Assembly: GCF_902491705.1 (NCBI RefSeq)
Contig: NZ_CABUIW010000017.1
Span: 1-35,956, forward strand
Reading direction: 5' to 3'
From: an uncultured Lactobacillus sp.
Lineage (GTDB): Bacteria > Bacillota > Bacilli > Lactobacillales > Lactobacillaceae
DNA: 35,956 bases
Part shown: positions 1 to 8,005 of the stretch, piece by piece
Position numbering within the stretch: position 1 is the first letter of the stretch
Layout of the letters: every line of letters begins with the position of its first letter
Made by a program: the position numbers and the translations under genes
The notes under the pieces: generated by a model
Seen by the model: the letters and a program-made list of their open reading frames with translations, nothing else
Database searches by the model: none
Told to the model about the DNA's origin: nothing

Positions 1-117
1 GCTCAAGCTATAGAGGAATATATCAAATACTATAACGAAGAAAGGATAAAGAGCAGATTAAAAGGCTTAACTCCGAAAGAATATCGGAATCAAGCCTCTA
101 TTAATCCTATGTTTTAA
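1..117 (+). CDS. IS3-family transposase, C-terminal fragment (partial at window edge)
   Basis: Frame 1 is open from the first base to TAA at 115-117 and encodes the C-terminal tail of an IS3-type transposase (OrfB, DDE/RNase H-like fold). Only the tail after the last catalytic Glu is present, so the catalytic residues are outside the window. The motif Y-x-N-x-x-R followed by LTPKEYR is what IS3-family tails show. The reading frame runs off the left edge, so this is a partial gene. The product would cut and join the element ends. Confidence 0.85.
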   Translation, partial: AQAIEEYIKYYNEERIKSRLKGLTPKEYRNQASINPMF

Positions 118-144
118 AATGTCTACTTTTTAGGTCCCACTTCA
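1..144 (+). mobile_element. 3' end of an IS3-family insertion sequence (IS150/IS1223-like)
   Basis: The plus strand carries the last 38 codons of an IS3-type transposase (stop TAA at 115-117) followed by a terminal sequence ending GGTCCCACTTCA at 144. The translated end contains IEEYIKYYNEERI and LTPKEYR, typical of the C-terminus of IS3-family integrase-type transposases. The same terminal sequence occurs inverted at the right edge of the window, which supports the element boundary. The inverted-repeat tip TGAAGTGGGACC, read from outside inward, supports the IS150-like subgroup. The rest of the element lies outside the window. Confidence 0.85.
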
Positions 145-363
145 GTTTAAACGAACGAAGTAATGATTTTTCTCTTTTTCATAATTTCTTTGGACATTTA
201 AAAGAAAGACAGTCTTTCCGCTACCTCTAACTCCATAAACTAAGGAAGTTTGATACTTTGCATCCCCAATGTTCAAATGAAAAAGGTAATTCTGTAGAGT
301 ATTTTGTTGATCTAACAACATATTGGGAATACGACCAAAGCCTGGCATAAAAGGGTTTTTCAT
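142..363 (-). pseudogene. AAA-type ATPase, N-terminal fragment truncated by the IS
   Basis: About 73 residues survive, starting MKNPFMPGFGR, with a clear Walker A motif GVRGSGKT near residues 44-51. This N-terminus resembles the ATP-binding proteins of lactobacilli and streptococci that start NPFxPxFG and carry a large P-loop domain, usually of 350-400 residues. The stop TGA at 142-144 is created by the IS terminal bases, so insertion cut the gene after the first fifth and removed Walker B and everything beyond. The start at 363 is preferred to the upstream ATG at 375 because the family begins at MKNPF. No function can remain except possibly a short peptide. The family assignment is inference; the truncation is seen directly. 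Confidence 0.75.
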
Positions 364-381
364 TATTAATACCACAAATAA

Positions 382-903
382 CTAAATTTTATTTTTTAAT
401 TTAAATACCTTATGATCATTCTCATCGTCATCAATATATTTAAAGCCTGTACGTTCAGCTACATGTTGACTAGCAAAATTTTCCTGTGCAGTACGCAAAA
501 TTAAATATTCCAACTTCAATTGTTTGAAAGAATACCCAATTAAAAATTCTACACATTTAGTCATAATTCCTAAATGTTGAAAATCACCTGATAGCCAATA
601 TCCCACTTCACCAGATTTCTTATTTAGCTTATGTAGATCGATCATTCCTGATATTTTCCCATCAATTATAATAACTAAATTAAATGCAGTTCCATCAACC
701 ATCTTTTGTTGGAATATCTTGATTGATTCAGTTTCTTTTTGAATAGAATCAATGCTATTGAGCCACTTTAAGTATTTAGCAAATTGATCATGATTTTTTT
801 GAAGTTGATCAAATAATTCTGCTGCTTGCCACACTTCTGGTAAAACTAATTCTACTAAATGACCTTTTATTTTAAAACTATATAAAGTAAATGCTCTCAT
901 CAT
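382..903 (-). CDS. GNAT family N-acetyltransferase, RimJ/RimL-like
   Basis: A 173-residue protein with the layout of ribosomal-protein-type acetyltransferases: an N-terminal beta/alpha region, a central GMIDLHKLNKKSGEVGYWLS stretch (the 'x-G-x-I-x-L...a-x-I-G-Y-W-L' pattern of RimL/YdaF-like proteins), an acetyl-CoA binding segment near residues 105-120, and the closing N-x-x-S-x-x-V-x-E-R-x-G-F motif. Such enzymes transfer acetyl from acetyl-CoA to protein N-termini or small amines; the substrate here is unknown. The start overlaps the stop of the DUF6176 gene (ATGATGA), so the two are probably translationally coupled. It is the last intact gene of a minus-strand run before the IS-truncated ATPase. 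Confidence 0.85.
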   Translation of the reverse strand: MMRAFTLYSFKIKGHLVELVLPEVWQAAELFDQLQKNHDQFAKYLKWLNSIDSIQKETESIKIFQQKMVDGTAFNLVIIIDGKISGMIDLHKLNKKSGEVGYWLSGDFQHLGIMTKCVEFLIGYSFKQLKLEYLILRTAQENFASQHVAERTGFKYIDDDENDHKVFKLKNKI

Positions 904-1259
904 TTGTTCTTCTTTCCAATTGCTTCATCAATTAAAGGCGCAATCAAGTTTTCTTCTAACACCATATCAACAGGGCGATAGCTATTATCAATGCATTCAT
1001 CCCAATACTCAATGTGCTTTTTATCAATATAGCTTTCGGACTCTTCTACAGCCTGACCACCTTCGCCTTGCAGCGAATACCAATAAAAGTAAGTATAACC
1101 ATCAGGATTTTCTTCTTTGAAGACATTTTCAACATACATCTTTTCATTAGCCATTGTAGCAACAGTATCTTCATGATGATTGTTCAAAAAATCCATCCAT
1201 TCTTGAGCCTTTGCTTCTTTACCTTTTTTAATTCGAAAACGAGTTAGTTCAATTTTCAT
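900..1259 (-). CDS. DUF6176 family protein
   Basis: A 119-residue soluble protein starting MKIELTRFRIKKGKE and containing the block YWYSLQGEGGQAVEESE followed by YIDKKHIEYWDEC. These match the DUF6176 family, which resembles dimeric alpha/beta-barrel (ferredoxin-like) folds; no biochemical role is established to my knowledge. The start has a good ribosome site (AGGTGG) 8 bases upstream. It sits between the DUF2785 gene and the RimL-like GNAT and overlaps the latter by 4 bases, suggesting co-expression. The family call is from recognised sequence blocks. No function is inferred. Confidence 0.8.
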   Translation of the reverse strand: MKIELTRFRIKKGKEAKAQEWMDFLNNHHEDTVATMANEKMYVENVFKEENPDGYTYFYWYSLQGEGGQAVEESESYIDKKHIEYWDECIDNSYRPVDMVLEENLIAPLIDEAIGKKNK

Positions 1260-1297
1260 TTATTCCACCTGATATATTTTACTCTTTATATTTATAA

Positions 1298-2125
1298 TCA
1301 ATATTCTAAGCTAAACTTTTCTTCAATACATGTTCTTATTTTTAAATCCAATAGCGAAAGAGCATTCAATTTTACATATACATTTTCTAAAAAAGATTTC
1401 AAATTATTAAATCGATGATATTCTTTCAAATCTGAAGAATAAGGATCAAAATCAAACGTATTTATCCAATCCAGAAAAGCTTTAGCAGAAATTTTTTTAT
1501 TCTTAATACCTTCCACAAAAACATCTGCTAATCGATATTCTTCTCCATCAATAAAACGTTTATCTACCTTAATTAACATTTTTGAAGTAGAAGATAATAA
1601 AAGAGTAGTTAGCTTAGAATCAAAATTATCACTTTTAATTCCATCTGCTAATGCATCCGAGCAATGAGCAACAGCATGTACCCATCCATATTTAGTTGAA
1701 TATCCTGTAAAATCTTGTTCTAAAGATAAATATTTAATTAAGTCTTTAAATGCTTTTATTTCTGTTGATTTACTTAGAATTCCAAAATATTTTGAATCGT
1801 AATCATTATTAACTCGAATAAGTAAATCCCAAAGTAGGCAAGCAAATGATCTTGTCAAAGTGGCTTGCCCTTGTTTATCCATTCTATAAAATAAAGTATT
1901 GTTTATTTCAAGTTGCTCTATCAAAAAATCAACTTGATGAAGCGAGAATTTTTCCTCAAACAATGCACTTCCCAAACTATTACAAACTAAGTTATCACGA
2001 ATCAAATTATCAGAATCCCCAATATGCTCAAACAGCCATTTAACTTCTTCATTTGTATACTTTGCAGATTGATTATCTAATTTTTGCTCTAATGTATTTT
2101 TTATTGTTACAGTGGTATCTTTCAT
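1298..2125 (-). CDS. DUF2785 domain-containing protein
   Basis: A 275-residue, mostly helical, soluble protein. The block DFTGYSTKYGWVHAVAHCSD, near residues 138-157, is the hallmark of DUF2785 (G-W-x-H-x-x-A-H-x-x-D), and the helical-repeat look along the whole chain fits that family. Its role is unknown; the conserved His/Asp positions could bind a metal, but that is inference. The ATG shares a base with the stop of the upstream GNAT gene (TAATG), so translation is probably coupled to that frameshifted gene. DUF6176 and RimL-like genes follow downstream. Length is near the family norm and no damage is visible. Confidence 0.85.
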   Translation of the reverse strand: MKDTTVTIKNTLEQKLDNQSAKYTNEEVKWLFEHIGDSDNLIRDNLVCNSLGSALFEEKFSLHQVDFLIEQLEINNTLFYRMDKQGQATLTRSFACLLWDLLIRVNNDYDSKYFGILSKSTEIKAFKDLIKYLSLEQDFTGYSTKYGWVHAVAHCSDALADGIKSDNFDSKLTTLLLSSTSKMLIKVDKRFIDGEEYRLADVFVEGIKNKKISAKAFLDWINTFDFDPYSSDLKEYHRFNNLKSFLENVYVKLNALSLLDLKIRTCIEEKFSLEY

Positions 2126-2576
2126 TATTTTTCTCCCAATTCCATCGTATCTTGCGAAAACTTCACTGGAAATTCATCCGACCACTTATCTACTACTGTA
2201 TCAACAACCTTAAAACCAAACTTTTCATACAATTTCTTAGCACGAAAATTATTTGTGAATAATCTAGTTTCACTGGTCGACTCATTTCACTCAAAGCTCT
2301 TTCAATCAATTGACTAGCGATTCCTTGTCCTTGCATATCTGGACGAACATAAACGAATTCCAAGCTGTGAGGTCTAAAACCAATAAAACCTAACATTTCT
2401 TCATTATCCAAAGCAAGATAGATTTTACAATTCAACAAATAATCTAGGTATGGTGCGCTCTTTAACGGAATAAAAGTCCCTTCTAAATTTTCACTTTGTA
2501 GTTCTTGCATCCTGCCAGCATCCATTACATCGCAAAGTTGCTCAAAGTACTTTTCTTCATAGGGCTTTATTTCCAT
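2125..2576 (-). pseudogene. GNAT family N-acetyltransferase, frameshifted
   Basis: The first frame starts MEIKPYEEKYFEQL at 2576 (ribosome site AGGTGAG; the GTG at 2585 lies inside that site) and reads through the acetyl-CoA motif RPDMQGQGIASQLIERAL. After RPVKLD, near 2258-2266, the frame is lost. The plus-one frame resumes with LFTNNFRAKKLYEKFGF, a typical GNAT C-terminus, and ends at TAA 2125-2127. One missing base explains both halves, giving about 150 residues if restored. As sequenced, the product would be 127 residues with a wrong tail of about 20 residues and would lack the last strand and helix. This may be a real mutation or a sequencing error. The downstream DUF2785 start depends on this gene's restored stop (TAATG). 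Confidence 0.85.
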
Positions 2577-2597
2577 GTAACTCACCTAATTTCTTAA

Positions 2598-2638
2598 AAA
2601 CCGCTAAGCAATTAGATCTCTCCAACTACTTAGCGGTT
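2598..2638 (-). terminator. Intrinsic terminator after the glutamine amidotransferase gene
   Basis: Arms AACCGCTAAG and CTTAGCGGTT pair over 10 bp around a loop of about 18 bases. On the minus strand the second arm runs into TTTTTAAG. It starts only a few bases after the amidotransferase stop at 2643 and ends just before the GNAT ribosome site, so it separates the two transcription units. Confidence 0.85.
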
Positions 2639-2642
2639 CAAC

Positions 2643-3314
2643 TTAATTCTTACTAATATAATCCAAAATTGTAAACATTACTTTTTCATTTTCTTTAGGA
2701 ACACCATGTGCAATGATTTCACTAGCATCTTGCTTTAATGCATTATTATCATCAGCGTATCCACCATCATTAATTGCGATTTCACGCAAGTTATTTTCTA
2801 ATGGCTCAAAGTGAAATTGTAAACCAACAATATTATCTCCTAATATGAAACCCTGATTTTCAAGTAAGTCACTGGAAAATAGCAACTTGCCGCCTTCAGG
2901 AATTGAAAACATTTGTTGGTGCCAATGCAAGGCAGTCAATTTATCAGGAATTCCTGCAATTTGCTTATCCTTCAAATATACAGGTGCCCAACCTACTTCC
3001 TTATATTTTGCATCTGAGATTGTGCCACCAAATGCCTTAGAAATTTGTTGTGCGCCAAAGCAAGCACCAAACATTGGCTTATGTTCTTTAGCCAATTCTT
3101 TAATTAATTGTCTTTCTTGATGAATCCAAGGAAAATCGTCGTTAGGACTCATTGGACCGCCCAATATTATCAACATGTCAGTTTCTTCTGCAGTAGGTAA
3201 TTTACCAAAAGTTGCAGGATGGTAAACGTAAAATTCTGCATGTTGCTGATCAGCCCACTTTTCAATTGAGCCTGGTCCTTCATTAGGTGTATGTTGTAAA
3301 ACGTTAATTCTCAT
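2643..3314 (-). CDS. Class I (type 1) glutamine amidotransferase family protein
   Basis: A 223-residue single-domain GATase1 protein. The nucleophile elbow GACFGAQ places Cys at about residue 85; the partner motif LQFHFEP supplies His 168 and Glu 170, so the Cys-His-Glu triad is complete. The LGGPMS segment forms the expected oxyanion-side loop. There is no synthetase domain, so it is not GuaA. Stand-alone members of this type include gamma-glutamyl hydrolases of the PuuD type and GMP-synthase-like amidotransferases; the exact substrate cannot be told. It follows the amidohydrolase gene by 15 bases with ribosome site TGAGGGG, so the pair form an operon closed by the hairpin at 2598-2638. Confidence 0.85.
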   Translation of the reverse strand: MRINVLQHTPNEGPGSIEKWADQQHAEFYVYHPATFGKLPTAEETDMLIILGGPMSPNDDFPWIHQERQLIKELAKEHKPMFGACFGAQQISKAFGGTISDAKYKEVGWAPVYLKDKQIAGIPDKLTALHWHQQMFSIPEGGKLLFSSDLLENQGFILGDNIVGLQFHFEPLENNLREIAINDGGYADDNNALKQDASEIIAHGVPKENEKVMFTILDYISKN

Positions 3315-3329
3315 ATCTATCCCCTCAAA

Positions 3330-4238
3330 TTATTCATTGATGAACTTATAGAAATTATCAGAAAAGATCTTTTGCTTATCTTCCTTACTAATTCCTAAAT
3401 CATTAATTGCTTGAGTTACAATCTTATCAGCACCAGATGGCATTACTGCAAAAGGTGCATCTGTACCAAATAATACATGATCTAGGCCATAATAATCAAT
3501 TGCTAATTGCAATGCTGGAGTATTACCTAAGATAGCAGTATCAACATAGAACTTCTTAAAGTCTTGAGCATGTTCCTTATCTAAAATATAATCAATTCTA
3601 CCACTAAAGAATGGAACCATTGCACCAGCATGGTGAACTAGAATCTTTAAATTAGGATAATCCTCAAAAACATTGCTTTCTACCAATTGAAGCATCGCTT
3701 GAGATAGCTCATATTCCCATGAAAATACCAAATTATTGTCTGGTTTTCTATTATCGAATACGGGATGCATCCATAATGGAACATTGTGCTTAGCCGCTTG
3801 AGCTAATACTGGTCTAAATTCTGCATTAGCAATACTTTTGCCCAAATGACGCGTAAAGATTTGTGCACCAATTAAGTTTTTACTTTCTTTTATAGATGAA
3901 ATAGTCTCACAAGCTGCTTCAATATTGTTCATTGGTAAAATGGCAACACCACCTGCAAACTTGTCAGGATGCTGTTCAACGATGTTCGCTAATTCATCAT
4001 TTGCACCACGACAAAGTTCAGCGGCAAGTTCTGATCCAACAAAATCTTCTGGACTAATGTTGGCTAAAGATATTACCTGCTTAGTATTTTCATCTGGCCA
4101 TTGTGCTAAGCGAGCGTCTAAATCCACTAATGTTTTGATTTTAATAAATGGGAACATCTTAGGAATGTTGGGTTCGATAGCCAACATTTTTTCATAATAT
4201 TCAGTTGGTAAAATATGTGCATATGAATCTATTTTCAT
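3330..4238 (-). CDS. Amidohydrolase family (ACMSD/amidohydrolase-2 type) protein
   Basis: A 302-residue TIM-barrel metal-dependent hydrolase or decarboxylase of the amidohydrolase-2 family, which includes aminocarboxymuconate-semialdehyde decarboxylase and gamma-resorcylate decarboxylase. Visible landmarks are DSYAHILP at the N-terminus, WMHP with His 158, LVHHAGAMVPFFSGRI with His 202/203 and FGTDAPF with Asp 260, in the expected order. The usual first His of the N-terminal H-x-H pair is Tyr 6 here, with only His 8 kept, which also happens in some subfamilies where another residue replaces it. It is first in a two-gene operon with the glutamine amidotransferase. The reaction is unknown; a carboxylated or amide ring substrate is plausible. 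A TATAGT box lies about 35 bases upstream of the start. Confidence 0.85.
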   Translation of the reverse strand: MKIDSYAHILPTEYYEKMLAIEPNIPKMFPFIKIKTLVDLDARLAQWPDENTKQVISLANISPEDFVGSELAAELCRGANDELANIVEQHPDKFAGGVAILPMNNIEAACETISSIKESKNLIGAQIFTRHLGKSIANAEFRPVLAQAAKHNVPLWMHPVFDNRKPDNNLVFSWEYELSQAMLQLVESNVFEDYPNLKILVHHAGAMVPFFSGRIDYILDKEHAQDFKKFYVDTAILGNTPALQLAIDYYGLDHVLFGTDAPFAVMPSGADKIVTQAINDLGISKEDKQKIFSDNFYKFINE

Positions 4239-4333
4239 AAAAAATCTCCTAATTAAACGTCAGATACTATAACATAAGCAATGGTAATACGATCTATCAC
4301 TTCATCTCACTTGATAACTTCATGCTTTTTTAC

Positions 4334-4933
4334 TTAAAACTCTGATACTACAAATTGATCATCTTTTTTAGTAATAATCTTAGTAAGTTTAAATTGACCA
4401 TTGTCAAATTCAATTTTGGCAACAGAAGCATTGGAAAAGCCAATTTTAAAGATCTTATCCATATCTGCATTGATAGATTTCAAAAAGTTAAGGATTGCAC
4501 CCGCATGTGACACTATCAGTATATTTTTATCACCTGGATTATCCTGTGCAATTTTCAAAAGTGTATCAGTCATTCTTTTTACTACTTGGTCTTCACTTTC
4601 GCCACCATATTTCACGAAAAAATCTTTATATGGTATAGGCGGATTAAGTCGCTCATCTTGTGCTTCAAAGCTGCCAAAGTAACATTCTTTTAAGCCTTTT
4701 AGCCTCTGATAAGGCAGCTCATTATTAGTAGCCAATTCCAAAGTATCCGATGCTCTTTCAGCAGTTGAAGTATAGCCCTTATCAAAATGAATGTTATACG
4801 ATCTGAAAAAGTCACCCATTTGTTTTGCCCGATTAATTCCTTCTTCAGTTAAAGGCGAATCTGACCAGCCTTGAATTTTATGCCATAAATTAAAGTAAGT
4901 CTGACCATGTCGCATTAAATAAATTGTTGTCAT
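4334..4933 (-). CDS. Histidine phosphatase family protein (phosphoglycerate mutase-like)
   Basis: A 199-residue branch-1 histidine phosphatase. The catalytic RHG triplet is at residues 8-10 (YLMRHGQTYFN), with the second active-site His in IVSHAGAIL near residue 145 and the acid residue in the LKECYFGSFE loop. The length and the WSDSPLTEEG segment match broad-specificity phosphatases annotated as GpmB-like rather than the glycolytic enzyme, which is about 230 residues. The substrate is not predictable. It stands alone between the ABC operon terminator and the amidohydrolase operon, on the same strand as both. Confidence 0.9.
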   Translation of the reverse strand: MTTIYLMRHGQTYFNLWHKIQGWSDSPLTEEGINRAKQMGDFFRSYNIHFDKGYTSTAERASDTLELATNNELPYQRLKGLKECYFGSFEAQDERLNPPIPYKDFFVKYGGESEDQVVKRMTDTLLKIAQDNPGDKNILIVSHAGAILNFLKSINADMDKIFKIGFSNASVAKIEFDNGQFKLTKIITKKDDQFVVSEF

Positions 4934-5004
4934 ATTTTTCCTCTCAAACGTTTATATATAATTTTATTATAATTTTTAAAAAAGCGGTTTCAAAGTCAAA
5001 TATC

Positions 5005-5036
5005 AAAAAAGCTACGTTGATTTTAACGTAGCTCTT
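5005..5036 (-). terminator. Terminator of the amino acid ABC transporter operon
   Basis: GCTACGTT (5011-5018) pairs with AACGTAGC (5025-5032) around a 6-base loop. On the minus strand the stem is followed by six T residues. It begins a few bases after the stop of the substrate-binding protein gene at 5040. Confidence 0.85.
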
Positions 5037-5039
5037 TTA

Positions 5040-5909
5040 TTAATTACCTTGCTTCAAAATAATATCAGTTGGCTTGATGTCCTTACCAAAGTATTGTCTT
5101 AATTCCTTATTGTAGTCCTCTACAAAGAAGCTTTCTTTATTTAGCTTAGTAATTTCCTTATTTGCCCATCTCAATAATGAACGATTGCCTTTCTTAACAG
5201 CAGGCGAAATATATTGCTTAGGTCCAATGCTCTTAATACCAACTATATATTTAGGATTTTGCTTTACCCAAGCATACAGATATGAATTATCATCAGCTAA
5301 AGCTGCTCCTCTGCCATTTTTTAACGCATTAAATTGCTGAGTCTTAGAATCGAACTTCAACAAGCTTACGCCTTTTTGAGTTGAAAAGTAGTTTTCGGCA
5401 GTAGTACCCTTGGTAACAATCAATTTCTTATTCTTTAATTGACTAGCAGTAGTGATTGGCGCGCTCTTTGGCGAAATCACTCCAACAGAAACTTTCATGT
5501 ATGGCTTAGCATAGTCTACGACTTCTTTTCTTTCAGGCGTAACTGTAAAGTTAGCCAAAACGATATCTGCCTTATTTGAATTCAAAGTATCAACACGGTT
5601 GTTGGCATTAACTTGAATGAATCTAATCTTCACTCTTAAGTCTTTAGCCATGCGGCGAGCAAGATATACATCGTAACCTACTCGCTTACCATCTGAGTTA
5701 ACCCAGCCATATGGTGGCAGGTCACCAAAGACGGCAACCCTGATATAGCCGCGTCTTTTAATTTCAGAAACTCCATTTTGACTACTCCAACGACTAGCAG
5801 ATGTGCCGCTGTTCAAGCCCTTCTGTGTAAAACCGAAGTAAGCAGAGACAATCACTAATAAAATAGCTAGCCCACTTATAATCCAGTTAAAGATATTTCT
5901 ATTTTTCAT
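5040..5909 (-). CDS. Amino acid ABC transporter substrate-binding protein
   Basis: A 289-residue extracellular solute-binding protein of family 3. Residues 8-27 form one hydrophobic segment with no lipobox Cys, so it is probably held by an uncleaved membrane anchor. The mature part shows GYIRVAVFGDLPPYGW, then GYDVYLARRMAKDL, and DIVLANFTVTPERKEVVDYAKPY, the standard ligand-site blocks of polar amino acid receptors of the GlnH/PEB1/CjaA type. It is the last gene of the four-gene operon, 12 bases after the ATPase. Family membership does not fix the ligand. The upstream Cys-codon leader suggests cysteine or cystine, which some members of this family bind; that is inference. Confidence 0.9.
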   Translation of the reverse strand: MKNRNIFNWIISGLAILLVIVSAYFGFTQKGLNSGTSASRWSSQNGVSEIKRRGYIRVAVFGDLPPYGWVNSDGKRVGYDVYLARRMAKDLRVKIRFIQVNANNRVDTLNSNKADIVLANFTVTPERKEVVDYAKPYMKVSVGVISPKSAPITTASQLKNKKLIVTKGTTAENYFSTQKGVSLLKFDSKTQQFNALKNGRGAALADDNSYLYAWVKQNPKYIVGIKSIGPKQYISPAVKKGNRSLLRWANKEITKLNKESFFVEDYNKELRQYFGKDIKPTDIILKQGN

Positions 5910-5921
5910 CTTAACCCTCCA

Positions 5922-6662
5922 CTAGAAATCCATGCTATCTAGGAATTCACGAGCACGTGCAGTTTGTGGATTTTTGAAGAATTCTTTGCCTGGTGTATCT
6001 TCCAAGATTTGACCATTTTCAAGAAACAGCACTTCATCTGCGATCTTTTCCGCAAAGTTCATTTGGTGCGTTACTACGATCATGGTCATATGGTCTCTGT
6101 TTGATAATTCTTCAACGATTTCTTGCACGCCGCGAACCATTTCAGGGTCAAGGGATGCAGTAATTTCATCCAAAAGCAAAATTTCAGGATTCATAGCCAT
6201 AGCTCTAACAATTGCGACTCTTTGCTTTTGACCACCTGATAATTCTCTAGGATAAGCAGAAGCATAATCTTGCAAGCCTACTCGCTCTAGTAACTCTTCA
6301 GCCTGTTTTTTAACTTCGTCTTCTTTTCTATGTTGCACCTTAACCGGGGCAAGCAAAATATTCTCCATCACATTTAAGTTAGGGAAAAGATCATAGCTCT
6401 GAAATACCATACCGATCTTTTGTCTCAACATTTGCCATTCTTTTGGCGAAGGATTAATTTTCTTATCGTGAAAGTAAATACTGCCATTTTGATAATCCTC
6501 TAATCCGTTCAAAGTACGAAGAAGAGTACTTTTACCAGAACCTGATGGTCCAAGAAGCGTTAAAACTTCACCCTTTTTAAGATTAAAGTTAATGTCGTGT
6601 AAAGCTTGCCAGTTGCCATAAAACTTATCTAAATGTTCTACCTTTAAAATTTCTTCTGTCAT
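5922..6662 (-). CDS. Polar amino acid ABC transporter ATP-binding protein (GlnQ-like)
   Basis: A 246-residue ABC ATPase with every expected motif: Walker A GPSGSGKST at residues 38-46, Q-loop in GMVFQSYDLFP, signature LSGGQKQRVAI, Walker B EILLLDEI, and the switch His in VVTHQM. The usual DEPTSALDP after Walker B reads DEITASLDP. It energises uptake through the two permeases encoded just upstream; the permease stop lies 8 bases away. GlnQ/TcyC/ArtM-type importers have exactly this size. The substrate is not decided by this subunit. Confidence 0.95.
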   Translation of the reverse strand: MTEEILKVEHLDKFYGNWQALHDINFNLKKGEVLTLLGPSGSGKSTLLRTLNGLEDYQNGSIYFHDKKINPSPKEWQMLRQKIGMVFQSYDLFPNLNVMENILLAPVKVQHRKEDEVKKQAEELLERVGLQDYASAYPRELSGGQKQRVAIVRAMAMNPEILLLDEITASLDPEMVRGVQEIVEELSNRDHMTMIVVTHQMNFAEKIADEVLFLENGQILEDTPGKEFFKNPQTARAREFLDSMDF

Positions 6663-6670
6663 AATTGCAC

Positions 6671-7345
6671 CTAATCCTTATTTGCTGTTAAACGCTTTGC
6701 CCAAGCTGATAATGGATAATCTAAAACAAAATATAAGATGAAGATAAAGCCGTAAATCCAAAATACTCCTGTTGGATACTTTTGATTATTAGCTTCAATG
6801 ATTTGTTGACCTACATTAATTACTTCCATGATATTAATTACCATTAAAAGTGAAGTAGTCTTAATTACACGAGTTGCCAAGTTAATTGTTGCAGGCAGTT
6901 CTAATTTAAGTGCTTGCGGCAATAGTACATATCTAAAAAGCTGCATATTGCTTAAACCGAGTGCCAATCCTGATTCACGTTGACTTTTTGGTACTGATTC
7001 AAGTGCCCCACGCACAATATCACTGAATTCGGCAGCTACCCATAATGCGAAGGCTAAAACTGCCATCCAAGTTGCGGCCCAATTAACATGAAATGTTCTT
7101 GGCAGGATGTAATAAACCAGGTATAAAAGAACAATTGTTGGAACTATTCTGAAGAATTCTAGATATAGTCTTAAAATAAAGCGAATAACTTTGTTGGGCA
7201 TCGTACGCAAAATTCCCAAGATCGTGCCAAGAACTAATCCGATAACTAAAGAAATTGCCGCAATCCAAATTGATGTCCATAATCCAGCTAATAGCCGTGC
7301 TAGATTAGTTCCTTCAAATAAAACATTAATTCCCGAATGCACCAT
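6671..7345 (-). CDS. Amino acid ABC transporter permease (HisM/GlnP family), second subunit
   Basis: A 224-residue integral membrane protein with about five hydrophobic segments. The cytoplasmic EAA coupling motif reads ALESVPKSQRESGLALGLSNMQLFRYVLLPQAL, split here across residues of about 130-165. This is the consensus of polar amino acid permeases (HisM/GlnP). Its start overlaps the previous permease gene by 20 bases, so the two are co-translated and probably form a heterodimeric channel. The start ATG at 7345 has a weak AGAGAG ribosome site, consistent with coupling. Confidence 0.92.
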   Translation of the reverse strand: MVHSGINVLFEGTNLARLLAGLWTSIWIAAISLVIGLVLGTILGILRTMPNKVIRFILRLYLEFFRIVPTIVLLYLVYYILPRTFHVNWAATWMAVLAFALWVAAEFSDIVRGALESVPKSQRESGLALGLSNMQLFRYVLLPQALKLELPATINLATRVIKTTSLLMVINIMEVINVGQQIIEANNQKYPTGVFWIYGFIFILYFVLDYPLSAWAKRLTANKD

Positions 7346-7985
7346 AACGAACTCTCTTTTCTAACCAATTCAAAATCAAAATTAACGGAATCAAAATTAT
7401 TGCGTATGCAACTACCAGCATGAATAAATATTCATTTGAACGGTAATACATCCCTATTAGGTCCATTGCTGTATTAGTCAATTCTGGAATTGCAATTACA
7501 GAGAAGATAGAAGTCTCTTTAATTAAAAAGATGATGTTGGCAGCTAAGGCTGGCACGCTAAGAGCTAACCCTTGTGGAAAGACAACATATCTTGCTAGTT
7601 GCAATCTGTTCATTCCTAAAGCTTTACCACTGTTAATTTGACTTTTAGTTACACCGTTAAATCCGCCAGTAAAACCTTCTGCCATATATGCCCCACCTAA
7701 AAAGATTAATCCGATGATTCCGCAGACTTCTGCGGACATTTTTAAACCGAAAATTGGGAAAGCATAGTATAAGAAGAATAATTGAATCAATAATGGCGTA
7801 TTTCGTGCCAGTTCTACATATGCGGTAGAAATTTGACTTAAAACCGGCACCTTAAAGTATTGAAATAAGCTAGCGATGATTCCTACTATTATTGAACCGA
7901 TAATTCCGACTAAAGATAGCCAGAGGGTTAACTTGAACCCTGCTACAAAGGCAGGCATTGCCTGCTGGATAATCGTCCAATTCAT
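7326..7985 (-). CDS. Amino acid ABC transporter permease (HisM/GlnP family), first subunit
   Basis: A 219-residue membrane protein with about five transmembrane segments and the N-terminal block VELARNTPLLIQLFFLYYAFP, the classic signature of polar amino acid permeases (R-N/G-T-P-x-x-x-Q), plus an EAA loop around GKALGMNRLQLARYVVFPQG. It is the first transporter gene. Its ribosome site GGAGG ends only about 20 bases downstream of the T-run of the attenuator at 8006-8049, so there is no room for a separate promoter. Expression must come from read-through of that terminator. The transport substrate is inferred, not shown. Confidence 0.93.
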   Translation of the reverse strand: MNWTIIQQAMPAFVAGFKLTLWLSLVGIIGSIIVGIIASLFQYFKVPVLSQISTAYVELARNTPLLIQLFFLYYAFPIFGLKMSAEVCGIIGLIFLGGAYMAEGFTGGFNGVTKSQINSGKALGMNRLQLARYVVFPQGLALSVPALAANIIFLIKETSIFSVIAIPELTNTAMDLIGMYYRSNEYLFMLVVAYAIILIPLILILNWLEKRVRYGAFGN

Positions 7986-8005
7986 ATAAAACCTCCAAAC
8001 AACAC

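Noticed and set aside
2643..3314. The glutamine amidotransferase as GuaA (GMP synthase).
   Set aside because: The protein ends after the GATase1 domain and lacks the ATP pyrophosphatase and dimerisation domains.
7083..7280. An open frame of 65 codons overlapping the ABC permease gene on the same strand.
   Set aside because: It has no ribosome site and its product is not protein-like; the permease frame is clearly the real one.
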